Shown: one piece after another, positions 45,240-56,403 of the stretch | Position numbering within the stretch: position 1 is the first letter of the stretch | Layout: each line of letters starts with the position of its first letter | Source: Tuctoria greenei | Taxonomy: Eukaryota; Streptophyta; Magnoliopsida; Poales; Poaceae | DNA length: 64,000 nt | Assembly (NCBI GenBank): GCA_036927565.1 | Contig: JAYESD010000001.1 | Coordinates: 286,079,560 to 286,143,559 of the forward strand | Reading direction: 5' to 3' | Notes under the pieces: generated by a model | Databases searched by the model: none | What the model was told of the DNA's origin: nothing | The model's input: only the letters and a program-made list of their open reading frames with translations | Program-made: the position numbers and the translations under genes

Positions 45240-46413
45240 TCACAGATCGAAGAACTTGTGGCTTGAGGATGATCTGTACCAGCGACAGTAGTTGTTGGTG
45301 CTAGCCGCGTGATCAATATCATTTGCTTCTAAATTTTCGGGCATCAGCCCCACTTCTTCGTCTTCTTCGATGAAAATACTCTCCCTCTGCGGATATGGAT
45401 ATGGATCTGAACCTGCAATATTAGAGCTAGTACCTGGGCCAGCTTCATCAAAAGAAACCTTACAAGTCTCCACAATTTTGTTAGTGTCAAGTAAAAGCAC
45501 ACGGTAGCCTCTAGTATGCGATGGATAACCAAGAATCATGCCATCAACAAATCTAGTTTCAAATTTATAAAGATTATCATATTTCTTAACAAAGCATTTA
45601 CAACCAAAGGCCCGAAATTGTGTGACACTAGACCTATGTCCAAACCGAATCTTATAAGGTGTTTTTCCTAGCTTAGTACGCAAGAAAACACGACTTGAGA
45701 CATAACAAGCGGTTGCAATTGCATCAGCCCAAAATTTCCTAGGAGTTTGATATTCATCAAGCATAGTCCTAGCCATCTCAACTAAGGTTCTTTTCTTTCT
45801 CTCTACAACACCGTTTTGTTTTGTTGAGGTACGTAAGATGAAGAAAATTGATGATCTATTCCATTTTCAGCACAAAAGTGATCAAACGATTGATTTTTAA
45901 ATTTTGTTCCGTTATCACATCTAATTGCTTTTAAAGATCCTAGGTGATCAATTGATAATCTAAGAAATAAAGTTATAAAGTGACTAAAAACTTGATTCTT
46001 AGATGATATAAAGTAAACCCAAGAGTATCTAGAAAAATCATCAAGAATCACAAGAACATACCATTTACCTCCGAAAGATTGAACACATGAAGGTCCTAAA
46101 GTGTCAAGGTGCAAAAGTTGACCCGACTCAGTTGTCATGGTCATTGTGAGAGGAGCATGTGAACCTGCAACCATCTTAGCATGTCTACATGAAGAAACAC
46201 AATTTCTTTGTCCCCTTTAAGCTTAGGCAACCCACGTATGCAATCAAGGACACTAACACGCGTTAGATGGTCAAAGTCTATGTGACCAAGTCTACGATGC
46301 CAAAAATATAAGTCCTTTAATTCATTTGCAACTAGACACCTATGCTTAGAATGACATATCAAAATCAGCTTTAAAAACTCTTCCAAACTGAGACATGTTA
46401 AAAATAAGCTCAC
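45240..46413 (-). pseudogene. COP1 integrase (with GAG-pre-integrase zinc segment)
   Basis: The minus strand begins near 46370 with the GAG-pre-integrase segment (ELKDLYFWHRRLGHIDFDHL). The core (46174-45803) has LHLDTLGPSCVQSFGGKWYV (Asp), KAIRCDNGTKFKNQSFDHFC (Asp) and SSYVPQQNKTVL, where the Glu region should follow (VERKNRT-like). Frame breaks occur near 46190 and 45800. The C-terminal part (45776-45240) carries FWADAIATACYVSSRVFLRT, GKTPYKIRFGHRSSVTQFRA, FGCKCFVKKYDNLYKFETRF. The segment 45240-44995 bridges to RT and includes further stops. Confidence 0.88.
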
Positions 46414-46949
46414 TATTTGAATCTACAACTTTGCAGCAATTTTATTGAAAATAATTTCCAAATTTTCATCTAGCAATTGTGAACGGAAAACAAGTTGTAT
46501 TTCAAATTCTTGACAAGTGCCACATCTTTCAAAGTGTAGTGATCATTTACCATAACCGAACCCTTAGCAATTATATGAGTTGAAGAATTATCGGCAAAAG
46601 TAACATTCTCTACACGTGACACAAAAGAAAGGGAGGAGAATCATTCTTTGTTACCGGTCATGTGGCGTGAGCAACCTGAATCCACAATCCATATGTTCTC
46701 CTTTCTCAAGAGTGTAACCTACAAAGAAGCATAATACATCAATGACTCAATACTGGGGTTAGTCAAAAAGCATTTAGGAATCCAATACTGAGTCACACGA
46801 CGTGCAGTAGGAAAAACACGCGAAAGTTGAGACTAAACAGAAGGTTTATGAGCCAAAGTTTGAGGATTTTTGTATCCAACTACTGACTTACGAGGTGTTA
46901 CATGTGTAGCACTAAAAACTATAGGTTTGAGAGCAAACTTTGCATGTTT
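46414..46949 (-). pseudogene. COP1 protease region
   Basis: Around 46690-46640 the minus strand encodes IWIVDSGCSRHMTGNKE, the aspartic protease signature of copia elements (D-S-G). The following stretch has VENVTFADNSSTHIIAKGSV and LKDVALVKNLKYNLFSV, the normal protease C-terminal region. Stops interrupt it at several places, so no single frame covers it. Confidence 0.78.
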
Positions 46950-49000
46950 TTAACTTATAACAGCAGGTTGCACGTTCTTGATATCTGGTTTAGCATGTGC
47001 AACAAATGTTGCATGAGGGTTATGAGATCTATCTTGTATTCTTTCCTTTTTCTGTTGTTTAGCTAGTCTATAACAAAAATCTATGACATGACCATCTCTA
47101 CCACAGTGGGTACAATTAAATTTAACCTTGTGTTTATGTTTAGATGAGGAAGCAACATGTTTATTAGAAGCTGAATGAGACATCATCCCTGCATATTTGA
47201 AAACCATTTCTTTTTGTTTAGATGTTGTTTGAATCAAAACACCTCCTAATGACTTTACAATTTTAGGTGGATGTGCCTTAGCATGAGCATGAGAATTAAA
47301 ACCTAAACCAGATTTATCATTGCAAGATTTAGAAGAATTAAGCAGCAAGTTTAGGTTCTTATTTGCATTACAAAACCGATATAATATTCTATGCATGTCA
47401 TCAAGTTTATTAGACAGATCAAGTCATTTTTCACATAAAGTTTTTCTTATTAATTTTCAATTAGAACAATATTTAACTTCATGAGAACGTAAAGCATTGT
47501 TCAATATAGAAATCTCATTCATAGCATATTGTAGTTTCTTATCAAGATCATCACAAGTAGAATAATACAAATCAATTGTAGAACAGCTAGCATCTTTCAA
47601 GTTTTTATCATTAAGTGTAGCAAGCTATCTGTTCTTTTCAATCTCTAACTCAAGTTTATCAAGTGTGGAGGTGTGTGCACTTCTTAGAGAGGACAATTGT
47701 TCAATTATTGAATCACATAAGGAACAAGAATCATCACTAGGAATCAATGATTTCAAACGATTAATTTCAGATTCTAGTAACTCAATTTTAACATCATCGT
47801 CTCTAAGCCTTTTGCCCTTTTTCTTAACTATAACAGTAGCACGAGAAATAGCATCACACATTTCTTCGCTAGTAGGACATACCTCTTCATTGTTGCTGTT
47901 GTGTTGTGCCTCCTTCATACTTGATCTTGACTTGCCCGCCATGAAGCACAAGTTTGCCAAATTATCTTCATCTTCGTCACTTCCGATGTCCACATCGCTC
48001 GAGCCAAGTTCATGAAGTGCGGAGATAAAACTATTTACCAATTGGCGTCCTGTAAAATCCTTCTTTTTCTTGTTGTTGTTTGTATAGGAATGATTCGTGC
48101 TTGTTTGCTTTCATCACGGGAAGTAGTACCTGAAAGGTTAGGGCAATCCGTGTGAAAATGACCTTTCTTACCACATTCAAAGCATCATTAAGGTCCAACA
48201 CTCCCTCTCCTTCTAGTTCTCACATTTTGCAATGCTTTTGAGAACCGAGTAGAGATGAGTGCAAGTTCTTCCTTTGGAAACTCTTCAATTTGTTCAAAGG
48301 TTAGAGAGGACAACAAAGCAAGTGTTCCACAAGATGAAGATTGGCCAGAGCTCGACATTTCACATTGAGAAACAAATCCAAGAGACTTGTTGGGGTTCTT
48401 ACGTTAGATTATGTCAATTTCATGAGTTTTCAATTTAGAATATAGGACATCTAAGGTAAGTGTACTCATGACAGTAGATTCACGAATAGATGTGACTTTC
48501 ATCTCTCAAATTGACATGTCTAATGCACTTACTCATTGCCTAGTATTCTCAGCATCTGAAAAAGTAACATTGACGCTACGCAAGTTGCTGATAATTTTAT
48601 TAAAGCGAGCAAAGAGGTCATCGATGGACTCACCTGGTTGCATCTAAAAGCGCATGTAATTCTTTTTGAACATGTCTTGCCTTACCTCCTTGATCTTGTT
48701 GGATCCTTCGTGGTAATCACATAGAGCTTTCCAAACATCGTACGCAGATCGGAGGTGAGCAACATGGTCAAAGTCGCTTTGAGTTAGTCCTTGTATGATC
48801 AAGTTCCGAGTCTTCTTGTTGTTGTCAACATCTCTCATATTTGTAGTCGTAAATTGATCATTTGATGGCACTTTGTAAGGCTTGTACACCTTTTCTCATA
48901 TTGCAAAGCCTTGCGCGTGGATGAAGGCCTCCATGCGTGCCTTCCAAACCTAAAAATCAATATCACTAAATACACAAGGTTTAGCGGAGTATTTCTCCAT
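46950..49000 (-). pseudogene. COP1 gag
   Basis: The start codon is probably at 49000 (MEKYSAKPCVFSDIDF), soon broken by stops. The capsid (UBN2-like) domain is at 48889-48600: VYKPYKVPSNDQFTTTNMRD, AYDVWKALCDYHEGSNKIKE, VRQDMFKKNYMRF and QPGESIDDLFARFNKIISNL. A first CCHC knuckle (CFECGKKGHFHTDCPNLS) lies near 48190-48140. A charged, coiled-coil-like segment follows (48041-47625, VKIELLESEINRLKSLIPSD). A second zinc motif, CTHCGRDGHVIDFCYRLAKQ, is near 47120-47055. The long second half with an extra zinc motif is like SIRE/Maximus gags. Confidence 0.82.
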
Positions 49001-49046
49001 GATGATTATTTGAAAACACGTGCAAATCATAAAGATTAGAGCACCA

Positions 49047-49060
49047 TGGCTCTGATACCA
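49047..49060 (-). promoter_or_regulatory. Primer-binding site (initiator tRNA-Met), COP1
   Basis: The minus strand reads TGGTATCAGAGCCA two bases downstream of the 5' LTR end (TGTAGG in plus text at 49063). Confidence 0.9.
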
Positions 49061-49062
49061 AT

Positions 49063-50651
49063 TGTAGGATCGAAGAGCACGTGTAAAGCTATCACGGGGG
49101 TGAATGGTAGATTAAAACTTTTTCAGCTGAAGCAACAAAAATTCCTCGGCAGAAAAATGATCTGTTAAAAAAACCATGTGTGCGACTAATCTTAACGTGA
49201 TCAATTTTTGACAAAACCAGTATAGGTTGTGGAGAATCAAGTCATGAAGATGTCACAACAAGAATAACAAAAATCTGTTGAGAAAAACTCAAGTTACGAT
49301 CGAAAGATCAAACAAAGGTCAATCTGTTCTATCCGAGAAAAACCAGATCTGCAACACTGCAAAGAAACTCGTGTTGATCATAAATCACAAATCTAATGAA
49401 CGTGAAAATTTCACGGATTATGGATAATCAAGTTTTGAAGACAACCCAAAAATAATCACGTCAGTTGGATCTGTAAAACTCAAGTTATGATAAAACCATC
49501 AAAACAAGGTAGTGTTGTGCAGAAACTCGATGAGAAAAACTTGTCTGAAACAAGTCGGACGAACAAGGCCCAAGTTCCTTTAAACTATGATCTTTATTCA
49601 ATAGAACACAAGAGGAACAACCCAAAATTCGTTCCCACGAGCTCTGGCCTCCCTTGCTTATATAACCAGCCATAAGGCCAACCCAAACCAAACTAGGACT
49701 CGTATCCTACTCAGTTTCCACCGAAGCTTCTCATAGCTGCTCAAGACTTTTCCATACATAGATAGAAGCAATTATAGGACTTCCAAACACCTTAGGAATG
49801 TATCTCACATTCCTAAAACAACTCAACTTCATGCTCACCACGAAATCCTAACGTAACCAACTCAAATCTTTCCATATTGGAGTCGAACCCAACTCAACTG
49901 CAGCCAGTCCATAACTTAGTTGGTTGGATGTTTCCGACCAATTCTTTACGTCCACATCTCTTCATCACGTCTTGGAACCATGTAGCCACGTCCATGCACT
50001 CCTTGCACACGTGCAAACATCTTCCAACGACGTCCACGATACCTTCATATGCATTGTTCTTTATTCAATCATGTTGCGCAACCTCCCGATCAACTCAACC
50101 ACAATTCCTCCCGAACTTGGTTGTTGAACCTCATAGTTTCCCTAAACTAGTTCAATGGATCCTGTCACTAGTCATGTCTTGAACTCAAGCAACACCTGCA
50201 CATGAATAAACAACCGCTACTTCCGAGCATAAGTCCTCGACTTGACGCTCGTTAGTTCCGATAACCACAACACCGTACGTGAGCACCTCACATAAGCATG
50301 TTGCAAACCATAGCAAAATGATATAAGCCATAACCACCAACACACACCAAAAACTTAGTAAAAGAATACTAATCTAACTTTTCATAACCCAAAAAGCAAG
50401 TTCGAAACATTGCAAGGTAAAAGCAGAACCAATACGACCTAGCTCCAATCTTACCAAAGCTAACCGGACCTTGAGACGGAGCTTACCAAAGCTAGCAGGA
50501 CCTAGCGTCAGAGCTTACCAACGCTAGTCGGACCTAGCGCCGGACCTTGCAAGAGCTCAGACCTAGAGTTGGACCTTATTAAAAGGGTGCTTTGGCAGTA
50601 TTCAAAACTTTATCATCAATGCCAATGTATTCAGCACACATAGGTCTCACA
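49063..50651 (-). repeat. COP1 5' LTR (intact, 1589 bp)
   Basis: Ends TGTAGGATCG and GGTCTCACA. It contains a TATA-like GGTTATATAAG (minus strand, about 49668-49658) and GAATAAAG (about 49600) as a possible poly(A) signal. It supplies the uninterrupted version of the site where TEK1 entered the left LTR. A further fragment of the same family is at 61854-62470. Confidence 0.9.
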
Positions 50652-51466
50652 GGTACTACTAAGAAGTAGTCCGCGAAGGTTCGTATTTAGGCGGGGTGCT
50701 AATAAAGATCAAGAACAAGGGTGAACACTGAGGATTTTTACGTGGTTCGGACCGCTTGAGCGTAAAACCCTACTCCATGGGGTGCTTGTGTATTGTATGA
50801 GTATGAGTGAGTATGGATGGCTCATGTGTAGCTTATCTTTCATTATACCATGCAGTGCAACCCTTATATGCTAAGGACTAGCTGTTACAGTGTGCGCCGT
50901 GGGCTGACATGTGGCCCTGACTGTAATAACCGCCCTATACACGATCTACGGGTGTTAAGAGTGGTTAATAACGTGATAACGTGCCTTAACGGCAGTGCTA
51001 CGGTCTTGATAGTCCACTGATCGTGCACCATTAACAAAGCATTAATGATGTGTTAACTTGGTCTTGTAACGGCCGTTTGATAGCCCTTGAATGTTCGCGC
51101 CGTTGGAGTTCCCGAAGTCTTCCCGTCGTAGACTTAGTTCCGGTCATGTGACACGTGGTAGCTCTGGAGCTTGCCTCTACGAGGAGGTAGGTATGGAGGT
51201 ACTGGACACATGGCAGCACTGGAGCTTCCCCTTTCAGGGAGGTAGGTCTGGCGTCCCGGGATACGTGGCAACATCGAAGCTAACCTAAGGAAGAAAGCAG
51301 GTCCGGTACTGTGAGACACGTGGCAGCACTGGAGCCACCCTAAGGAGGAAGATAGGTCCAGCACTGCGGGACACGTTTTCCCTCCAGAAGTCCACAATAC
51401 TGGAAGTTGGAACTCAACATGTCTTCTTCTGGTATGAAGAGATACCTGGTATGCAGGGTATCGATA
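50652..51466 (-). repeat. Solo TAT-type LTR, main part
   Basis: Continuation of the LTR that starts at 11769. It carries the TTTTACGTGGTTCGGACCGC block, GACACGTGGTAGC-type units (51150-51380) and the end GGGTATCGATA. CAC1 exon sequence resumes at 51467. Confidence 0.85.
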
Positions 51467-52740
51467 GAGGATTTCCAGGGCATGTCTATGACTCGACAAG
51501 AGAGTAGAGAGACGGACGGCTAATCTGGCTAAACGGATAGTAAGTGTGACTCTAATTCTATTTAAGTAATTTTATAATCTTCATTGTGCAAGTGTCAACA
51601 TCTATTCAGGTGTGGAATAGGGGTCACATGGAAACTATCCTGTCGCAGCCTGACCAGTTGTGTTCTTAGGCGGCATCAGAGACGTTGGTGAGTTACTTCG
51701 TCAACTATATTGAATTCTCTTAAATAGTTTTTATGATGTTATTTTTTCTACATTTATAGGCATAGTACGGGCAAGAGGCGCGGAGGCTTCGAGACGAAGA
51801 GTATGATTGGCAGAGCTCGCCAATCATCGCCCAAGCCGTGTATGCAAGCGGAGGCGGGAAACCTCACGAACGGTAAGTTTTCTTATTTTTAATTTGTTGT
51901 GGCGAACATTGAGATATGAAAATTTAATAATATTTCTTCTTGTGTAGGTTAGCCATCTTCGATTGAGTGGTCGACTCTTGGGAAGCGCGTCCTTCCTCGA
52001 GAGCCTCTTCTTCGCTGCAGACTGGATCCCGCAGCCATACGAGCCGAGACTTGGAGCTCCAGAGTGTCCGAGAAGAGCTCCAGAGGATGCAGGATGAGAT
52101 GCGACAGGCTAACGAGAGGCAAGCAGCGGCCCTCGGGGCTAGGAACGAGTATCAGAACTCGTACATTGTACAGTGGCAAGCTGCCATACATGGAGGTATA
52201 TCTCGACCGTTGCACTTAACATCTAATATCTAAATGACATGTATATGATAATGCTTTGCTTTGTATTTGCACATTGTAGCCGCAGACAGAAGGCGGTATT
52301 TTCCTGATGGGAGCCGCCACAGGTGACGACGACAGGAGCACAGGTACAAAAGTACTGAAACATAGCCAAAACTAGTTAAACTTGCTCAAAGTTAGTAAAA
52401 TTTGATCCAACTTACTCAAACATAGCCAAAACTAGTTAAACTTGGTCAACTTAGTAAAATATGATCAGACTTACTCAAACATAGCCAAAGGTAGTTGAAC
52501 ATGCTCAAACTTAGTAAAATATGATCAAACTTACTCAAACATAACCAAATCTAGCTAACTTGCTCAATTCAAGCTTGTACTAAGCAAATTTAGTCAAATA
52601 TGCATTTGTAAACTTATAACTTGTCTAACTACACTTGCACATCACATGGATCGGCGACAGAGGCTCAAACTCCATCATCGCAGCTTCCGCCGCTTGGACG
52701 ACGGCTTGAGAACGACTTCCCGAGCTCCGGATGTAGCGGA
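51467..52740 (+). pseudogene. CAC1 En/Spm second gene, exons after the insertion
   Basis: Exon-like blocks with GT-AG borders: 51467-51539, 51610-51687 (WNRGHMETILSQPDQLCS, then a stop), 51760-51872 (YGQEARRLRDEEYDWQSSPI, AQAVYASGGGKPHER), 51948-52195 and about 52281-52342, with a last exon around 52650-52740 (TPSSQLPPLGRRLENDFPSS). The 51948-52195 exon is rich in E, R and Q (ELQSVREELQRMQDEMRQAN) and probably forms a coiled coil. The order matches the C-terminal half of the plant En/Spm transposase-associated protein. Stops after LAIFD and QLCS show it is non-functional. Confidence 0.72.
52361..52580. repeat. ~60-bp minisatellite in a CAC1 intron
   Basis: Between three and four units of ACATAGCCAAAACTAGTTAA followed by ACTTGCTCAA, TTAGTAAAAT and TGATCAAACTTACTCAA. 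It lies between the 52281-52342 exon and the last exon. Confidence 0.85.
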
Positions 52741-52909
52741 CGGGGTAGCGTGTAGCGTTGCGTGTGTATAGTGTTTGTGAATTAATGTTTTGTCAATGAT
52801 TGTTGTGTTATAAATCTGTTTTGTTAATGCTTGTGTGAGCTGGCCATATTAAGCCAGGGCTAGCCCCGAAGCCAGAAAAGCATTTTATATTTTTAAGAAA
52901 AACTACTTT

Positions 52910-53303
52910 CCTTATTTACAGCGGTTTCCTTGACCGTCGTACATAAGCCAATATTATTTACAACGGTTAGCCAAATCGTCGTCAATAAGCCAAAATAAAT
53001 GTTAACGGTGACTGCCAACCGTCGTTAATAAGGGAGGTAGTTTACGACAGTCTGATCCTGACCGTCGCAAATTAGCCCTCGTGCTGCCACGTGGCAGGGC
53101 GGGCCAATTTACGACGAGCTCATTTAGCCGTCGTAAATAATATTATTTACGACGATTGTCGTCGTTAATAATCTTATAGACGACAAATAATCGGAGACGG
53201 CAAGATAAGCCGTCATAAATAGCTGTTACCATCGTAAATAAGTTATTTAGGACGATATGGGCCTTAATTACAACGGTTTCTTTATCTCGGTCTTCCTGTG
53301 GTG
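52910..53303 (+). repeat. CAC1 3' subterminal repeats and terminus
   Basis: A dozen or so copies, in both orientations, of a motif around TTTACGACGGTT / CCGTCGTAAATA, ending in TCTTCCTGTGGTG at 53303. Subterminal arrays of this kind bind the CACTA transposase. No matching 5' end is in the window. Confidence 0.75.
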
Positions 53304-54330
53304 GTTGCCAGAGTTCAGCACCTTGACGACCACCACTGCCGTGGCCATGTGATGTTCATATCATGACTAAAAACGCACCAAAACTGTCTGGATATCGTCG
53401 CAGAAGAAACCGGTAATAGAATTATATATCATATATTTTAGTACTGGGCACTAATCATTTCAAATTGAGATCCACTAAAATTGATGGACTTTAGATTCAA
53501 CAATAAAAAGATGAATTTGCATAAAAATCAATTAAAAGAGGGAATCATAAGCAATAACAAATACATCATCTTTCTATGCTCAATTAGCGGGCAACATGTA
53601 TCTATAGACACTGAAAAATCTAACAAACGCATAGAGGAAAGGCTAGATTGTCAGCTTGGTGCCTTGACGATGCGACAGTGCGAAGAAGATGGTCAATGAC
53701 AACAAAACGGTGACAAAATAGATGAGAGTAGACGATCAATCATGATGAACAGGATAGTGGCGTGATGGACCATATTCGGATGGATGCGGCCAGAGGAACA
53801 ATCTTCAGTTACTCCACAAGAATATGTGACTGCTGTCGTAGAAGTGTATGACAATATTCACGAGCAGGGGAGCTTGGGACTCGCTAGCTAGGCATTGACT
53901 CGGTTCATATACGAGCAAGCGCAAATCAAAAAATGTTTGCTGCATGTCTAGGGTGGTCAGAGATGCATGCCCTTGAGAGTGAACATGGTGAGCGTTGAAG
54001 TATACAGCTTTGATACTACAGTGTAGTGGTTATCGCATAGTACTACCTCTTTTCGAGAATTTCTCCCTTGCTAGTTCAAAAAAAAATTTAGGCCGGTTAG
54101 TCCATTTTTGAACTAATCAATGATAAATATTTTGAATCACAAAAGAATATTAGCTATTACTAACGCGTAGATCCTTGAAATGTCAGATAGATGTCAGCGC
54201 CGACCGCTAATTAACATTTAAGGATATGGATAGGGGCGTAGCCACATGGTATACTGGGTGGACCCTAGCATACCCTGGGGCCAGCCAAACAGACGTGGAC
54301 TGAGTGCTGTTCTGCATATACGAGTACGAG
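53304..54330. other. Unassigned intergenic stretch
   Basis: No convincing reading frame. It contains a tRNA-Val-like D-arm sequence (54016-54043) and, at 54228-54245, GGATAGGGGCGTAGCCAC, which may be the left terminus of an old element paired with 61286-61300. Confidence 0.4.
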
Positions 54331-54343
54331 GATCGAGTTCTTG

Positions 54344-55534
54344 GAATTTTTTTCATTTTAGCGTTAAAAAACAATATTATCAAAACTAGCCGTCAAACAT
54401 AAGTATTCGTAAATGTAGCTGGCGGGTCGCATGGCTATAGTGCGAGTCGCACAATATAAGTGTGACACAACACGTGTCGCTGCCTCGTCAGCTTGGTGCC
54501 GTTGAAAAGTCGTCCGTGGTGTGGGACCCGCTAAGTCGCACCACTGGTGTGCGAGTCGCGCGCTTGATGCGCGAATCGTGCTCCTATGGAGCGAGTCGCA
54601 CGGCTGTAGTGCGACAGGGCCCACCAGGGTCGCAGCTGCACCGTTTTCCCACATTCAACTGTTGTTTGTATTGAACTTTGAACTGCAAATTATAAATAGT
54701 TAGAGGTGGATTTTGGATGAAGCTTTGTGAAGTGCAGAATGTGAAGAATAATTCTAGAGAGTTTTATAATAATTCAACACATCACAATGAAATATATTGA
54801 GATTGAAAGTATGAATGACTGTTTTTTATATATTTAACTGTTGTTAGTATTGAACTTTGAACTGCAATTTAAAAATAGTTAATGGTTGATTTTTGAAAAG
54901 TTGTAATGAAATTTTCTGAACATAAGAATGTGAAGAATACGCATACGGAGTTTTATGAAAATTAAGCAAACATAAATGAAACATATTGAAATTGAAAGTA
55001 AGAATGATGATAATACTTTCAATCCACCTAAAGCTTGAATACGCATACGGAGTCATTCATACTTTCAATCTCAATATATTTCATTGTGATGCGTTGAATT
55101 ATTATGAAACTCTCTAGAATTATTCTTCACATTCTGCACTTCACAAAGCTTCATTAAAAATTTTCCAAAATCCACCTCTAACTATTTTTAATTTGCAGTT
55201 CAAAGTTCAATACAAACAACAGTTGAATGTGGGAAAACAGTGCAGCTGCGACCCTGGTGGGTCCTGTCGCACTACAGCCATGCGACTCGCTCTATAGGAG
55301 CGCGATTCGCGCATCAAGCATGCGACTCACACACCAGTGGTGTGACTTAGCGGGTCCCACACCACGGACGACTTTTCAATGGCATCAAGCTGACGAGGCA
55401 GCGACACGTGTTGTGTCACACTTATATTGTGCGACTCGCACACTATAGCCTGACCCGTCTGCTACATTTGCGAATACTTATGTTTGACGGCTAGTTTTGA
55501 TAATATTGTTTTTTTTAATGCTAAAATGAAAAAA
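54344..55534. mobile_element. FB1: foldback element with ~480-bp inverted arms
   Basis: Left arm 54347-54820 and right arm 55051-55533 are near-exact reverse complements. Both arms are rich in GTCGCAC/GTGCGAC palindromes. The spacer (54821-55050) holds a third, partial copy of the inner arm. It is flanked by GATCGAGTTCTTG (54331-54343) and GATCGGAGTTCTTG (55535-55548), a 13-14-bp direct repeat that looks like a target duplication. No transposase. Transcription through it would give a long hairpin. Confidence 0.85.
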
Positions 55535-55548
55535 GATCGGAGTTCTTG

Positions 55549-55768
55549 TGTGTCCTAACCAGCGTAGGACGTATTAATGGCAACAGTGCTAGCTCGTGTC
55601 CTGTGGCTAGCTTCAACGGCCGGCTCCATGCATGCATGCTCGACCGGTCCAACACACTGACAAGCTGTGGTTTGCATTACACACTGACTTTGTGTACGAT
55701 AATCGATTTTACTCGCAGCTTAGGCAGCGATCACTACTAAACAATTGATTTTACTCCCACCATTTGAT
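55549..55768. other. Unassigned flank between FB1 and CAC2
   Basis: 220 bp of mixed composition with no supported feature. It ends in GAT, the CAC2 target duplication. Confidence 0.4.
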
Positions 55769-55799
55769 CACTATGTAAGAAACTCAAATAGGAGAAAAA

Positions 55800-56090
55800 A
55801 ATGGGTGACGCGCTCAAAGACGGCATCTCTGATAATGTTAAGCGAGGTGAGCCCGCTTCGGCGAGGATCTGACATGGCTCGACTGAAAGTATAAGAAGAC
55901 GCGTTAAAACAATGTCCGTCTTAGTTAAATTGGTATCCGAGACACGCTATCCTCTCTGAAAAGTGGGAGACGCGCATAAAACACAACACGTCTCCTATGA
56001 CTGACGTCTCCCTCTCCTCTGCTAAAAGAGAGACGCCCTCTAATTGAAAGCGCGTCTCCGATTTCTCACGTCACTTTTAGCTTCGAGATT
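55800..56090. repeat. CAC2 5' subterminal repeat array
   Basis: Repeated GACGCGC/GCGTCTCC-type motifs in both orientations, e.g. GGGAGACGCGC and GCGCGTCTCCGATTTCTC. The same motifs recur at the other end of the element. Confidence 0.8.
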
Positions 56091-56403
56091 TCTCCATTTT
56101 GCTTCGGTGCACTGTTGATATCACACATCACTGAACTCAGAGCACATTCTCACTTGATACCTGAATATAATCACATCCTCCCTTATGATACCTGAGGAAC
56201 ACGATGAACCTACCACAAATTCATTCATTCACACAGTTGAAGAATACACAAGATAATATTCACACAGTTGAAGAACACACATGATAATATTCACATAGTT
56301 GAAGAACACACAAGACAATATCCAACAGAATTCATTCATTAAAAATATTTACAAAACAGAAGCTACTAAAAATAACAAAAAAAACTAAATCCTGCTCCTA
56401 CTC

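Larger units (their letters stand above)
11803..50651 (-). mobile_element. COP1: Ty1/copia element (SIRE-like), interrupted
   Basis: The target duplication is perfect: GGTAC at 11798-11802 and 50652-50656. The 3' LTR is left (11803-13035 plus 40786-41152) and the 5' LTR right (49063-50651), so it reads on the minus strand. Internal order 5' to 3' is gag, protease, integrase, reverse transcriptase, RNase H, which defines Ty1/copia. TEK1 and its passengers (13036-40785) split the 3' LTR, and HAR1 lies in the 3' non-coding region. Without insertions it would be about 9.7 kb. SIRE/Maximus placement is tentative and based on the long gag region and the zinc knuckles. Confidence 0.88.
11769..51466 (-). 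repeat. Solo TAT-type LTR in a CAC1 exon, itself split by COP1
   Basis: The LTR is 11769-11802 plus 50652-51466 (about 850 bp in all). It starts TGTCGAAGTGTAGCAATGAT and ends GGGTATCGATA (CA decayed to TA). Flanks are GAGGG (11764-11768) and GAGGA (51467-51471), a 5-bp duplication with one mismatch. No gag or pol of this family adjoins it, so it is a solo LTR left by LTR-LTR recombination. It carries the shared TTTACGTGGTTCGGACCGC block and CACGTGGCAGC units. It interrupts the En/Spm reading frame at LWASE. Confidence 0.8.
10573..53303 (+). mobile_element. CAC1: 3' portion of a CACTA (En/Spm) element, heavily interrupted
   Basis: The 3' end is at about 53303, where the text reads CTTCCTGTGGTG, the reverse of a CACCACAGGAAG terminus close to the CACTA consensus. 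Subterminal CGTCGTAAATAA-type repeats lie inside it (52910-53290). The internal gene pieces at 10832-11768 and 51467-52730 encode the plant En/Spm second protein. The 5' terminus and the transposase gene are not in the window. A 39.7-kb stack of retroelements splits the gene in its fourth recognisable exon. Confidence 0.75.

Noticed and set aside
52910..53290. Regular CGTCGTAAATAA spacing considered as a CRISPR-like array
   Set aside because: Repeats are degenerate and in both orientations, without constant spacers, in a plant genome next to a CACTA terminus. They are transposase subterminal repeats.
54364..55448. Near-identical 70-96-codon frames in both FB1 arms
   Set aside because: Identity of the arms explains the matching peptides; there is no known domain and no sign of coding constraint.
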